DNA from: Spirochaetia bacterium
GTDB taxonomy: Bacteria > Spirochaetota > Spirochaetia > Treponematales > Rectinemataceae
Direction: 5' to 3'
DNA length: 64,000 bases
Assembly (NCBI GenBank): GCA_029975555.1
Contig: JARKOY010000173.1
Location: 1 to 64,000 of the forward strand
The translations under genes were made by a program, and so were the position numbers. The notes below the pieces were generated by a model. That model worked only from the letters and a program-made list of their open reading frames with translations, was not told the origin of the DNA and ran no database searches. Shown here in pieces: positions 30,463 to 38,618 of this stretch (position 1 is its first letter; each line of letters starts with the position of its first letter).

Positions 30463-31401
30463 TCAGTCTTCCCTGGCCCTCAATTGATCGAGCCACACCG
30501 CGCCGATGATGATGAGCCCTTTCACGACCTGCTGGAAATATGGCGAAATGCCTAACAGGTTCATGCCGTTGTTGATAACGCCGATGAGCAAAGAACCGAT
30601 GAATGTGCCCCACACGCTGCCGCGCCCTCCGTTCAGGCTCGCTCCGCCGATGACCACCGCAGCGATGACATCCATTTCATAGCCACTTCCTGCGACAGGC
30701 TCGGCAGAATTCAGCCTCGATGTGAGGATGAGCGCGCTCAATCCCGCCATAGACCCTGAAATGACGTACACCAAGGTCTTGTAAAAATTCGAATTGATCC
30801 CCGAAAGCCGCACTGTCTCTTCATTGCCGCCAATCGCGTAAGTATACCTGCCCAGTTTCGTCTGCGTGAGCACAACGTATGCAATGACGACGATCACAAG
30901 GAAAATAATGATGGGAATCGGCAACCCAAGGATATAACCACCACCAATCAAACGAAATGCGGCAGAAAAACCTGAAATTGGATAGCCCTTTGTATAGATG
31001 AGCGTGAGCCCTCGTGCGATGCTCATCATGCCGAGGGTGACAACAAATGGGGTGATTCTGGCCTTGGTTATGAACATGCCGCTCGCAAAGCCGCACGCAG
31101 TTCCCACGCCGAGCGTCGCAAGGACGACGATCGGTATCGGATTGCCCGCCTTGAGCATTCCCGCGCAAATCGCTCCCGAAACGCCGAGAACCGACCCGAT
31201 CGAAAGATCGATTCCACCTGTGAGAATGACGAAGGTCATCCCAACTGCCATGATGCCGTAAATCGATGTCTGTCGAATTACGTTGATTATATTGTTTACA
31301 GTTAAGAACACCGGAGAAAAAATGGAGAGCGCGACAAAAATAATGAAGAAAGCAAGAATGATACCGTAATTTTTCAATGTCTCGACGAATTTCACTTTCA
31401 T
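30463..31401 (-). CDS. Sugar ABC transporter permease (RbsC/XylH type)
   Basis: 312 aa; ILTGGIDLSIGSVLGVSGAICAGML, NGGRGSVWGTFIGSLLIGVINNGMNLLG. Confidence 0.92.
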   Translation of the reverse strand: MKVKFVETLKNYGIILAFFIIFVALSIFSPVFLTVNNIINVIRQTSIYGIMAVGMTFVILTGGIDLSIGSVLGVSGAICAGMLKAGNPIPIVVLATLGVGTACGFASGMFITKARITPFVVTLGMMSIARGLTLIYTKGYPISGFSAAFRLIGGGYILGLPIPIIIFLVIVVIAYVVLTQTKLGRYTYAIGGNEETVRLSGINSNFYKTLVYVISGSMAGLSALILTSRLNSAEPVAGSGYEMDVIAAVVIGGASLNGGRGSVWGTFIGSLLIGVINNGMNLLGISPYFQQVVKGLIIIGAVWLDQLRARED

Positions 31402-32933
31402 GATTCAACTCCTGCCCGAAGCGGTGTTTGTTGACCCGTCCTCTCTCGAAGACCAAGGGCATACTCCATGACCGTCTCGCTGTCTACTTCATCCCTGCGG
31501 AATTCTTTGACAATGCTGCCACCGAAGACGACCTCGATCCGATCGCTCATGTTGAGGATCTCCGGCAATTCGGACGAAACCATGATGACGCCCGCCCCTT
31601 CTTTCGCAAGGTTCTGCATCAGCTTATAGATTTCGACCTTTGCGCCGACGTCGATTCCGCGGGTTGGTTCATCGAAAATGTACACTTTGCAGTTGTGCAA
31701 AAACCACTTTGCGAGGATGACCTTCTGCTGATTGCCTCCTGAGAGATACCGCACGAGCTGTTTGGCAGAAGGTGTCTTAATGTTCATTGTCTCGATCATT
31801 TTTCGGACGAGGGCGCTCAATTTTTTCTGTTTTAGAAAACCTAAAACTGATTCCTTGTCGAGAATGGTCATCGTGGCATTATCCTGAACAGACAAGCCAA
31901 GCACGAGACCCTGGTGTTTCCTTTCCTCTGGGATAAGGCCAATGCCCTGTCTCACTGCATCCCGCACACTGCGAATGCGCACTTCTTTGCCATCGATATA
32001 GATTTTGCCAGCATTTTTCTTCATGCGGCCATAGATTGTCTGCATTATTTCGGTGCGCCCCGCGCCGACCAGTCCGGTGAATCCGACGATTTCTCCTTTA
32101 TGGACGTTGAACGAAACGTTTGAACAATAGCCCTTTTTGCTCAAGCCCTCGACGCGCAGCACCTCTTCGCCGATCGGTATGGATATCTTGGGATACTGCT
32201 CGGTGAGCGTCCGCCCAACCATATGTTTGATGATCTCCGCGGTCGTGAGCTCCACCAAGGGCTTTGTCAATATTTTTTCGCCGTCTCGCAGTATAGTAAC
32301 TCGATCGGCAACTTGAGGTATCTCTTCGAGCCTATGAGATATATAGATGATTGAAACCCCGTTTTTCTTGAGATTACGGATGATTTCGAAGAGTTTGTCC
32401 ACCTCATTCCCTGTAAGCGGGGCAGTCGGTTCGTCCATCACAAGAATATCGGATTTGAGAGAGAGCGCTTTCGCAATTTCTACCACCTGCTGATACGCCG
32501 GGCTCAGCATGTACACCTTTGTTTTCGGATTGATATTGACGTTGAAGGGCTTAAGAAGCACCCGCACGTCGCTGTACATTTTCCTCCAGTCGATAAAACC
32601 TCCGGGAAGCATCGGCTCTCTTCCAATAAAGATATTTTCAGCAACCGAAAGCTGGCGAATAAGGTTCAGCTCTTGATAAATAACGGACACGCCGGCATCG
32701 ATCATGGCCTTGATGCCGTGTGCGGTACACTGTTTCCCTTTCAGCCAGATTTCACCTTCGTCTGCGCGGTACAGCCCGGATAATATCTTCATCAATGTTG
32801 ATTTGCCGGCTCCATTTTCGCCTACCAGCGCGTGAACTTCCCCTCTTCTCAATTCGAAATCCACGGATTTCAAGGCCTGGACCCCAGGAAAAGACTTGCT
32901 TATGCCCTTCATCGAAAGCACAATGTCATCCAT
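31398..32933 (-). CDS. Sugar ABC transporter ATP-binding protein (RbsA/XylG type, dual ABC)
   Basis: 511 aa; LVGENGAGKSTLMKILSGLYRADEGEI; LSGGNQQKVILAKWFLHNCKVYIFDEPTRGIDVGAK. Confidence 0.94.
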   Translation of the reverse strand: MDDIVLSMKGISKSFPGVQALKSVDFELRRGEVHALVGENGAGKSTLMKILSGLYRADEGEIWLKGKQCTAHGIKAMIDAGVSVIYQELNLIRQLSVAENIFIGREPMLPGGFIDWRKMYSDVRVLLKPFNVNINPKTKVYMLSPAYQQVVEIAKALSLKSDILVMDEPTAPLTGNEVDKLFEIIRNLKKNGVSIIYISHRLEEIPQVADRVTILRDGEKILTKPLVELTTAEIIKHMVGRTLTEQYPKISIPIGEEVLRVEGLSKKGYCSNVSFNVHKGEIVGFTGLVGAGRTEIMQTIYGRMKKNAGKIYIDGKEVRIRSVRDAVRQGIGLIPEERKHQGLVLGLSVQDNATMTILDKESVLGFLKQKKLSALVRKMIETMNIKTPSAKQLVRYLSGGNQQKVILAKWFLHNCKVYIFDEPTRGIDVGAKVEIYKLMQNLAKEGAGVIMVSSELPEILNMSDRIEVVFGGSIVKEFRRDEVDSETVMEYALGLRERTGQQTPLRAGVES

Positions 32934-32963
32934 AATATGCGCCTTTTGCGTGCGATGTTAGAA

Positions 32964-32992
32964 AAAGGACCGGCCTGTTCAGCCGGCCCTTT
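32964..32992 (-). terminator. Intra-operon terminator-like hairpin between substrate-binding protein and ATPase genes
   Basis: Minus-strand RNA AAAGGGCCGGC-UGAACAG-GCCGGUCCUUU(UU): 11-bp stem with one G-U pair, followed by U residues. Confidence 0.65.
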
Positions 32993-33067
32993 AAGAGAGG
33001 CGTCTACCGCTCATTCTTTACACGCCTCTCAGATCAGCAGCCGCTTATTCCAAAATTGCCGTCTAGG

Positions 33068-33961
33068 TTATTTGGTGACAGGCTGCGGGCTGATGAACAC
33101 CACCTTCTGTGGCGGATTCACGTTATTCCTGATCTTGTTGACGAGTGCTTCCAGCGCCATGGCAGCCTGTTTGCCGGGGAACTGGTCGATCGTCGCGTTC
33201 AGTTTGCCTTCTTTCATATAGGTGAAGGCATCGGTGGTCGCATCGAATCCAATCGTGACCTTTGTTGCCGGCTTAATACCTGCGGCGAGCATGGCCTCGA
33301 TCGCACCGATGATCATTTCATCATTCGCACCGAATACGGCGTCAAATTTTGGATAGACCTGCATGAGGTTTTCCATAACAGACTGTGCCTTGGAGCGGGT
33401 AAAGTCGGCGGTCTGCGAAGCGAGTATCTTCACATTCGAAGCCTTCATCACTTCATCGAACCCTTTCTTGCGATCGATCGCCGCGGAAGACCCCGGTGTC
33501 CCCTCCAGCTCGATGACCGTGCCTTTGTTGCCAAGTTTTTCGATAATGAACCTGGCTGCCGCGCGGCCACCTTCCACGTTGTCAGCGCCGACATGGATGA
33601 GCACCTTATCGGTGTTCGCCTTGCGGTCGACGGTTGCGACAGGAATGCCTGCCTTCACCGCGGCCTCAATCGCCGGAACCAGGGAATCCTCTGTCATTGG
33701 CGAAATGAGAATGCCGTCGACCTTCTGAGACACGAATGTCTCTATGGCTGCCATTTGCTTGTCCGACGCATTCTGCGCATCGATAAAGTTTATCTTTACG
33801 CCAAGCTTTGCGGCAGCGGCTTCAGCTTCCTGTTTCATGGTGACGAAGAACGGAAACTGAAGGCCGGGGACTGTCATGCCTATGACGATCTGTTTCTGCG
33901 CAAACACAGAAACAGGAACCAAGGCGGTGACCACCAGCGCCACGAGAAAGACCTTTTTCAT
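33068..33961 (-). CDS. Sugar ABC transporter periplasmic substrate-binding protein (RbsB type)
   Basis: MKKVFLVALVVTALVPVSVFAQKQIVIGMTVPGLQFPFFVTMKQEAEAAAAKLGVKINFIDAQN; AGGAGG upstream of ATG 33961. Confidence 0.9.
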   Translation of the reverse strand: MKKVFLVALVVTALVPVSVFAQKQIVIGMTVPGLQFPFFVTMKQEAEAAAAKLGVKINFIDAQNASDKQMAAIETFVSQKVDGILISPMTEDSLVPAIEAAVKAGIPVATVDRKANTDKVLIHVGADNVEGGRAAARFIIEKLGNKGTVIELEGTPGSSAAIDRKKGFDEVMKASNVKILASQTADFTRSKAQSVMENLMQVYPKFDAVFGANDEMIIGAIEAMLAAGIKPATKVTIGFDATTDAFTYMKEGKLNATIDQFPGKQAAMALEALVNKIRNNVNPPQKVVFISPQPVTK

Positions 33962-34048
33962 TGAAGCCTCCTGTTTAAGAAAAAGTTTACATCCTAAGAA
34001 CGTATTATCCGGTGATTTTTTCCAGCTGTCAAGATTTTTTGATGAAAT

Positions 34049-34074
34049 CATTTGTGCAATCGATTGCACAAATG
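34049..34074. promoter_or_regulatory. LacI-type operator upstream of the sugar ABC operon
   Basis: Perfect 26-bp palindrome CATTTGTGCAATCGATTGCACAAATG, just downstream of a minus-strand -10 TATAAT (34086-34091). Confidence 0.85.
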
Positions 34075-34156
34075 AATAAAGTTTCATTATAGATCATATT
34101 GAAATATTATTATAATTATTTATTTCTCATTTAATTATTATAGCACTCGATCCGTC

Positions 34157-34196
34157 TTGACAACTTCTGAAATGCGCGGTATCGTTTGTGCAATCG
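34157..34196 (+). promoter_or_regulatory. lacI-family gene promoter with overlapping half-operator
   Basis: TTGACA (34157-34162), 17-bp spacer, TATCGT (34180-34185); TTTGTGCAATCG at 34185-34196 repeats the operator half-site. Confidence 0.6.
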
Positions 34197-34220
34197 TTAT
34201 CATGAATCAGGATTGACCAT

Positions 34221-35273
34221 ATGCCATCGTTAAAAGACGTCGCAAGGCTCGCAGGCGTATCGACATCCACGGTGTCGCGGGCGATCAACGGAACTATCCG
34301 CGTGTCCGAAGAAACTCGCCTACGCGTTGAAAAAGCAGTTCGCGACATGGGCTACAAACCAAACCTAGTGGCCCGAAGTCTACGAATAAGAAGCACAAGG
34401 CTCATTGGGCTTGTGGTGCCCGAGATGCAGCACGAAACGTTTATTTCCTTTATCCGTTTTACTGAGGAAGCCGCCGAAGCCAAGGGCTATAATCTCATAA
34501 TTGGCTCGACCAATTCGGACCCCGACCGCGAAGAACGCTTCATCGAAAACCTCATCAGGCGCAACATCGACGGCATCATATTCTCCCGCGTTTCCGACAA
34601 GAGTCACGTGCTCAAAATTCTCGACAGAACGAAAATCCCAGTTGTCATTATCGACCGCACCCTTGAACGAGAAGATATTCCGTCTGTAGTCATGGACAAC
34701 TACGAAAGCGGCAAGCTTGTTGCGGAGCACTTGCTCTCGCTTGGCCACCGGGCCTTCGCGTGCATCACTGGGCCGCTCGACATTGCGATAAATCGCGACA
34801 GGTTGGCAGGTTTTCGAGATACTGTGCTGGCGGGCGGCGGGACCCTAGAAGACAAGTGTATCTATGAAGGCAACTTCAAGTTCGAATCCGGCAAAAAAGG
34901 CATTGCGTATCTCCTCGACACGAGGGCGCAATTCACGGCGCTGTGGGCTCAGAACGACTACATGGCAGTCGGGGCGCTCAATTTGCTCTCCGAACGCGGC
35001 ATCAAAGTTCCTGACGAGATTTCCATCGCGGGGCTCGACAATATCCAGCAGTCGTGGATGATGCGGCCATCGCTGACCACGGTAGCCCAACCGTTCCGCG
35101 AGATGTGCACGCATGCGGTCGATATCATAATCGACCGCACCAGCAGACACGACGAGGCCAAAGAAAAAACCCGGGTAATGCTCAAGCCTGAGCTCATCGT
35201 GCGGGAAACCACAGGCAGGCCACCAGAACGCAGCGTTCCAGCCGAACAAATCAATGGTGAAAGAAGCCAATAA
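34221..35273 (+). CDS. LacI-family transcriptional regulator
   Basis: MPSLKDVARLAGVSTSTVSRAINGTIRVSEETRLRVEKAVRDMGYKPNLVARSLR; periplasmic-binding-like effector domain. Confidence 0.95.
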   Translation: MPSLKDVARLAGVSTSTVSRAINGTIRVSEETRLRVEKAVRDMGYKPNLVARSLRIRSTRLIGLVVPEMQHETFISFIRFTEEAAEAKGYNLIIGSTNSDPDREERFIENLIRRNIDGIIFSRVSDKSHVLKILDRTKIPVVIIDRTLEREDIPSVVMDNYESGKLVAEHLLSLGHRAFACITGPLDIAINRDRLAGFRDTVLAGGGTLEDKCIYEGNFKFESGKKGIAYLLDTRAQFTALWAQNDYMAVGALNLLSERGIKVPDEISIAGLDNIQQSWMMRPSLTTVAQPFREMCTHAVDIIIDRTSRHDEAKEKTRVMLKPELIVRETTGRPPERSVPAEQINGERSQ

Positions 35274-35294
35274 ACATTACAAAGGAGGTATTCT

Positions 35295-36488
35295 ATGGCA
35301 CACGAAAAGCAGCTCGTCGAACAAGCCTTGAATGAAGGTGGTGGCGTATTCAGGCTCGAGCCCGCGTGGGTTCCGCGCTCGTTCTGCATTCCAGGCAGAC
35401 GCCTTAAGCTGCATCCAAACGATTATTACGCATATGGTGCAAACCGCGGTGGCATCGATGAACGGTGGTTCGCCTCGACGACCAAGGCAGACAATGGCCC
35501 TTTGACCACCCCCTTTGAAGGGCTTTCGTTCATCTGGGTGAATGAAAAACAGCATGTGCTGCTGAAAGATGCGATCGAGCTTGCTGGACGAGAAATTCTT
35601 GGCGATGCAATTATGAAAAAACACGGGGGGTGGCGCGCCTATTCGAAATTTTTCGACAATCAGGAACCCCTGCCTCACCACGTGCACCACACCGACAAAA
35701 TGGCTGCCAATATAGGCCAGATGGGGAAACCAGAGGCCTACTATTTCCCGAAGCAGCTCAACAATCACGGCGGATGGTTCCCGTATACGTTCTTCGGCCT
35801 CAACCCGGGCACGACAAAAGACCAGATCAAACAGTGCCTCGCCGACTGGGAGAAAAAGGACAACAATATTCTTGCGCTCTCTCGGGCTTACGTGCTCCAG
35901 CCCGGCACCGGCTGGGATGTGCCGCCTGGAATACTGCATGCGCCGGGCTCCCTTCTCACGTACGAACCGCAGCGCGCCTCGGACGTATTTGCCATGTTCC
36001 AGAATATCGTCTGGAACACCTACACGCCGAAGGATCTCCTACAGAAAGACATTCCCGACGACAAAAAAGACGATCTCGATTATTACGTGGACCTCCTCGA
36101 CTGGGAACTCAACACCGATCCGCTCTTCTACGAGCATCGCTTCATGCCTCCAAGGCCTACCAAGCCGCGAGAAGAGATGCGCGCAGAAGGGTACGAGGAA
36201 TACGACATCGTCTACAAGTCTGAATATTTCTCTGCCAAAGAGCTGACCATTTTCCCAAAGCGCTCGGTGCTCATCAAAGATAAGGGGCCATACGGCGCGA
36301 TAGTCATTCAGGGACACGGGAAATTCGGCTCGCTCGACATAGAATCGCCTGCCATGATCCGCTTCGGGCAGATGACGCACGACGAGCTCTTTGTCACGGA
36401 GCGCGCGGCACGCGAGGGAGTACTGATCGTCAACACGAGCGACACCGACGATCTTGTCATGCTCAAGCACTTCGGGCCTGAAGCCTAA
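35295..36488 (+). CDS. Bicupin protein related to class I mannose-6-phosphate isomerase (putative aldose/ketose isomerase)
   Basis: 397 aa; EPLPHHVHHTDKMAANIGQMGKPEAYYFP and VPPGILHAPGSLLTYEPQRASDVF resemble ManA metal-site motifs (QVHP...GKxE, VPAGxxHA...ExQxxSD); AAAGGAGG RBS. Confidence 0.6.
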   Translation: MAHEKQLVEQALNEGGGVFRLEPAWVPRSFCIPGRRLKLHPNDYYAYGANRGGIDERWFASTTKADNGPLTTPFEGLSFIWVNEKQHVLLKDAIELAGREILGDAIMKKHGGWRAYSKFFDNQEPLPHHVHHTDKMAANIGQMGKPEAYYFPKQLNNHGGWFPYTFFGLNPGTTKDQIKQCLADWEKKDNNILALSRAYVLQPGTGWDVPPGILHAPGSLLTYEPQRASDVFAMFQNIVWNTYTPKDLLQKDIPDDKKDDLDYYVDLLDWELNTDPLFYEHRFMPPRPTKPREEMRAEGYEEYDIVYKSEYFSAKELTIFPKRSVLIKDKGPYGAIVIQGHGKFGSLDIESPAMIRFGQMTHDELFVTERAAREGVLIVNTSDTDDLVMLKHFGPEA

Positions 36489-36501
36489 AGGAGGCAGCAC
36501 G

Positions 36502-37746
36502 ATGCACGGCGCGACGTCTGTTGAACGCATCGCATATTTCGGTCGAAATTCTGTTCTGCTCAGCAATGAAAAAGTGCGCGCAATTATCGATGATCTCGGC
36601 GGCATGATGCCCGAATTCAGCCTTAAAAAAGGAAAAGGCGCGGTCAACGCGCACTGGATACCTGATTTTCGAGGGAATTCCGGCGCGCCTTGGTCTTCGC
36701 GGCTGCATGGACCATACTGGAAAGCCAATATCCTGTATATTCTTGCCGGCGATTTTCCCTGCAGCCCGAATTTTGGCCCCGACTGTACCGTAGACGGCGT
36801 TGAGCTTCCCGCACATGGCTGGACGGCGAACGAGCGGTGGAAGCTGGCATCTTTCGGCACCACGCAGGACGGCAACGCAGCCTACGCGAAATTCACGCTC
36901 GAAAGCCCAGATGCGCGCATGCCGCTTTCCTACACAAAACATGACCTCGTACAGGCAGGAAAACCAGCATACTACAGCGTCATGACCATAGAGAACCGTG
37001 GCGATGTTCCCATCTCCATAAACCTTGCCAGACACAATACGCTGGGCTCTCCTTTCCTCCAGGCTGGGTGCCGCATCTATGTGAGCGCTGAGCGTTTTTT
37101 GACTGCGCCAAAGGACACCGAATTTGACGACACCGGCAGGCTTGCGCAGGGCGTCGAGTTCGACAGCCTGTGCAAGGCGCCAACCCGCGACGGGAAAACG
37201 ATCGACTTGAGCGTGGTTCCGGGCATGATCGGCTATACTGATTTCGTGACGGGCGCAATCTCTACGCACAGGGCTCTGGGATGGAGTTGCGTGGTCAATC
37301 CAGTGCTGAAACTCGCCTATATAACATTTTTCCCTGGCGGCAAGGGGCTGTCAAATGACGAAATCGCGCTCGGCTTCAACGACCTCTGGATGCAGTACGG
37401 AGGACGCAATTTTACGCCCTGGGCTCTGCACGAAGGCGGAGCGGACCGGACATTCTGCCTCGGCACGGAGAACGCCGTCGGAGCCTTTGCCAACGGCCTT
37501 GCATATTCCCGCGCGCATTCCGAATTGCTTGGCTCGCCCACAATGGTGACTATCCCGGCACGAGGCTCGCGCCGACTCAACTACGGAACGGCGCTCGTCG
37601 AATTGGACGATGCGTTGGCGAGCGAGCGCATACTCGATATTGAACCAGAAGGCGACATGCTGGTGCTCAAAGCTGAAAACGCTCACCAGCGAGTACCGCT
37701 CGACGCCTCGTTCTCCGGGCTGCGAGGACTCGTATCGCGCCTGTAG
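36502..37746 (+). CDS. Aldose 1-epimerase/galactose-mutarotase-fold-like protein (unassigned)
   Basis: RIAYFGRNSVLLSNEKVRAIIDDLGGMMPEFSL..., HGWTANERWKLAS, operonic with sugar genes; start ATG 36502 after AAAGGAGG. Confidence 0.55.
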   Translation: MHGATSVERIAYFGRNSVLLSNEKVRAIIDDLGGMMPEFSLKKGKGAVNAHWIPDFRGNSGAPWSSRLHGPYWKANILYILAGDFPCSPNFGPDCTVDGVELPAHGWTANERWKLASFGTTQDGNAAYAKFTLESPDARMPLSYTKHDLVQAGKPAYYSVMTIENRGDVPISINLARHNTLGSPFLQAGCRIYVSAERFLTAPKDTEFDDTGRLAQGVEFDSLCKAPTRDGKTIDLSVVPGMIGYTDFVTGAISTHRALGWSCVVNPVLKLAYITFFPGGKGLSNDEIALGFNDLWMQYGGRNFTPWALHEGGADRTFCLGTENAVGAFANGLAYSRAHSELLGSPTMVTIPARGSRRLNYGTALVELDDALASERILDIEPEGDMLVLKAENAHQRVPLDASFSGLRGLVSRL

Positions 37747-37748
37747 CG

Positions 37749-38618
37749 ATGAAAGAGACCCGATCTAGATACCGCTACTCGTTTGGCATATACGAAAAAG
37801 CCATGCCCCCGACGCTCGCTCTCTCTGAAAAGCTGCTGGTGGCGGCGAGGCATGGCTACGATTTTATGGAGCTCAGCATCGACGAGAGCGACGAAAAACT
37901 AGCTCGCCTCGAAGCATCAGCCCAGTGGAAACGGGAGTTACGCGACGCAGCGCAAGATGCAGGCATTCGCATTTGCACCATGTGTTTGTCTGGTCACAGA
38001 AAATATCCTATCGGCAGTGCAGACCGGAGAACCCGCGCGCGCGGCATGGAAATCATGAAAGGCGCGATACTCTTGGCAGCAGACATAGGTATACGAATTA
38101 TTCAGATCGCCGGCTACGACGCCTACTATGAACCTTCGACAGAAACGACGCAGGCGCTCTTCGCTGAAAACCTGGAGGAAAGCGTAGCATTTGCGGCGCG
38201 CCATGGGGTCTGCCTCGCCTTCGAAACGATGGAAACGCCCTTCATGAACACCGTCGAAAAAGCGCTCAGATTCGTGAGAAAAATCGATTCGCCGTTTCTA
38301 CAGGTATATCCCGATGTGGGCAACGTGACGAATGCCTTCTATGGCGATGTTGCGCGTATCACCGAAGACATTTCGAGCGGCGCAGGGCACGTGGTGGCGC
38401 TCCATCTGAAAGAGACGCGGCCTGGCATATTCCGCGAAGTGCCCTACGGCCAGGGGCAGGTCAATTTCGACGCCTGCATTGCTGCGGCTTTTTCTGCAGG
38501 GGTGCGGATGTTTACCTCTGAGTTTTGGTTCCAGGCAGGGGCAGATTGGGAGCTCGATATCGAGCGAGCTTCCACATTTTTGAGAGCAAAACTCGATCCC
38601 ATCAGTCGTGGAGAATGA
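37749..38618 (+). CDS. L-ribulose-5-phosphate 3-epimerase family protein (UlaE/SgaU type)
   Basis: GIYEKAMP, AARHGYDFMELSIDESDEKLARLEAS, CLSGHRKYPIGS, YPDVGNVTNAF, HLKETRPGIFREVPYGQGQVNF. Confidence 0.88.
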   Translation: MKETRSRYRYSFGIYEKAMPPTLALSEKLLVAARHGYDFMELSIDESDEKLARLEASAQWKRELRDAAQDAGIRICTMCLSGHRKYPIGSADRRTRARGMEIMKGAILLAADIGIRIIQIAGYDAYYEPSTETTQALFAENLEESVAFAARHGVCLAFETMETPFMNTVEKALRFVRKIDSPFLQVYPDVGNVTNAFYGDVARITEDISSGAGHVVALHLKETRPGIFREVPYGQGQVNFDACIAAAFSAGVRMFTSEFWFQAGADWELDIERASTFLRAKLDPISRGE

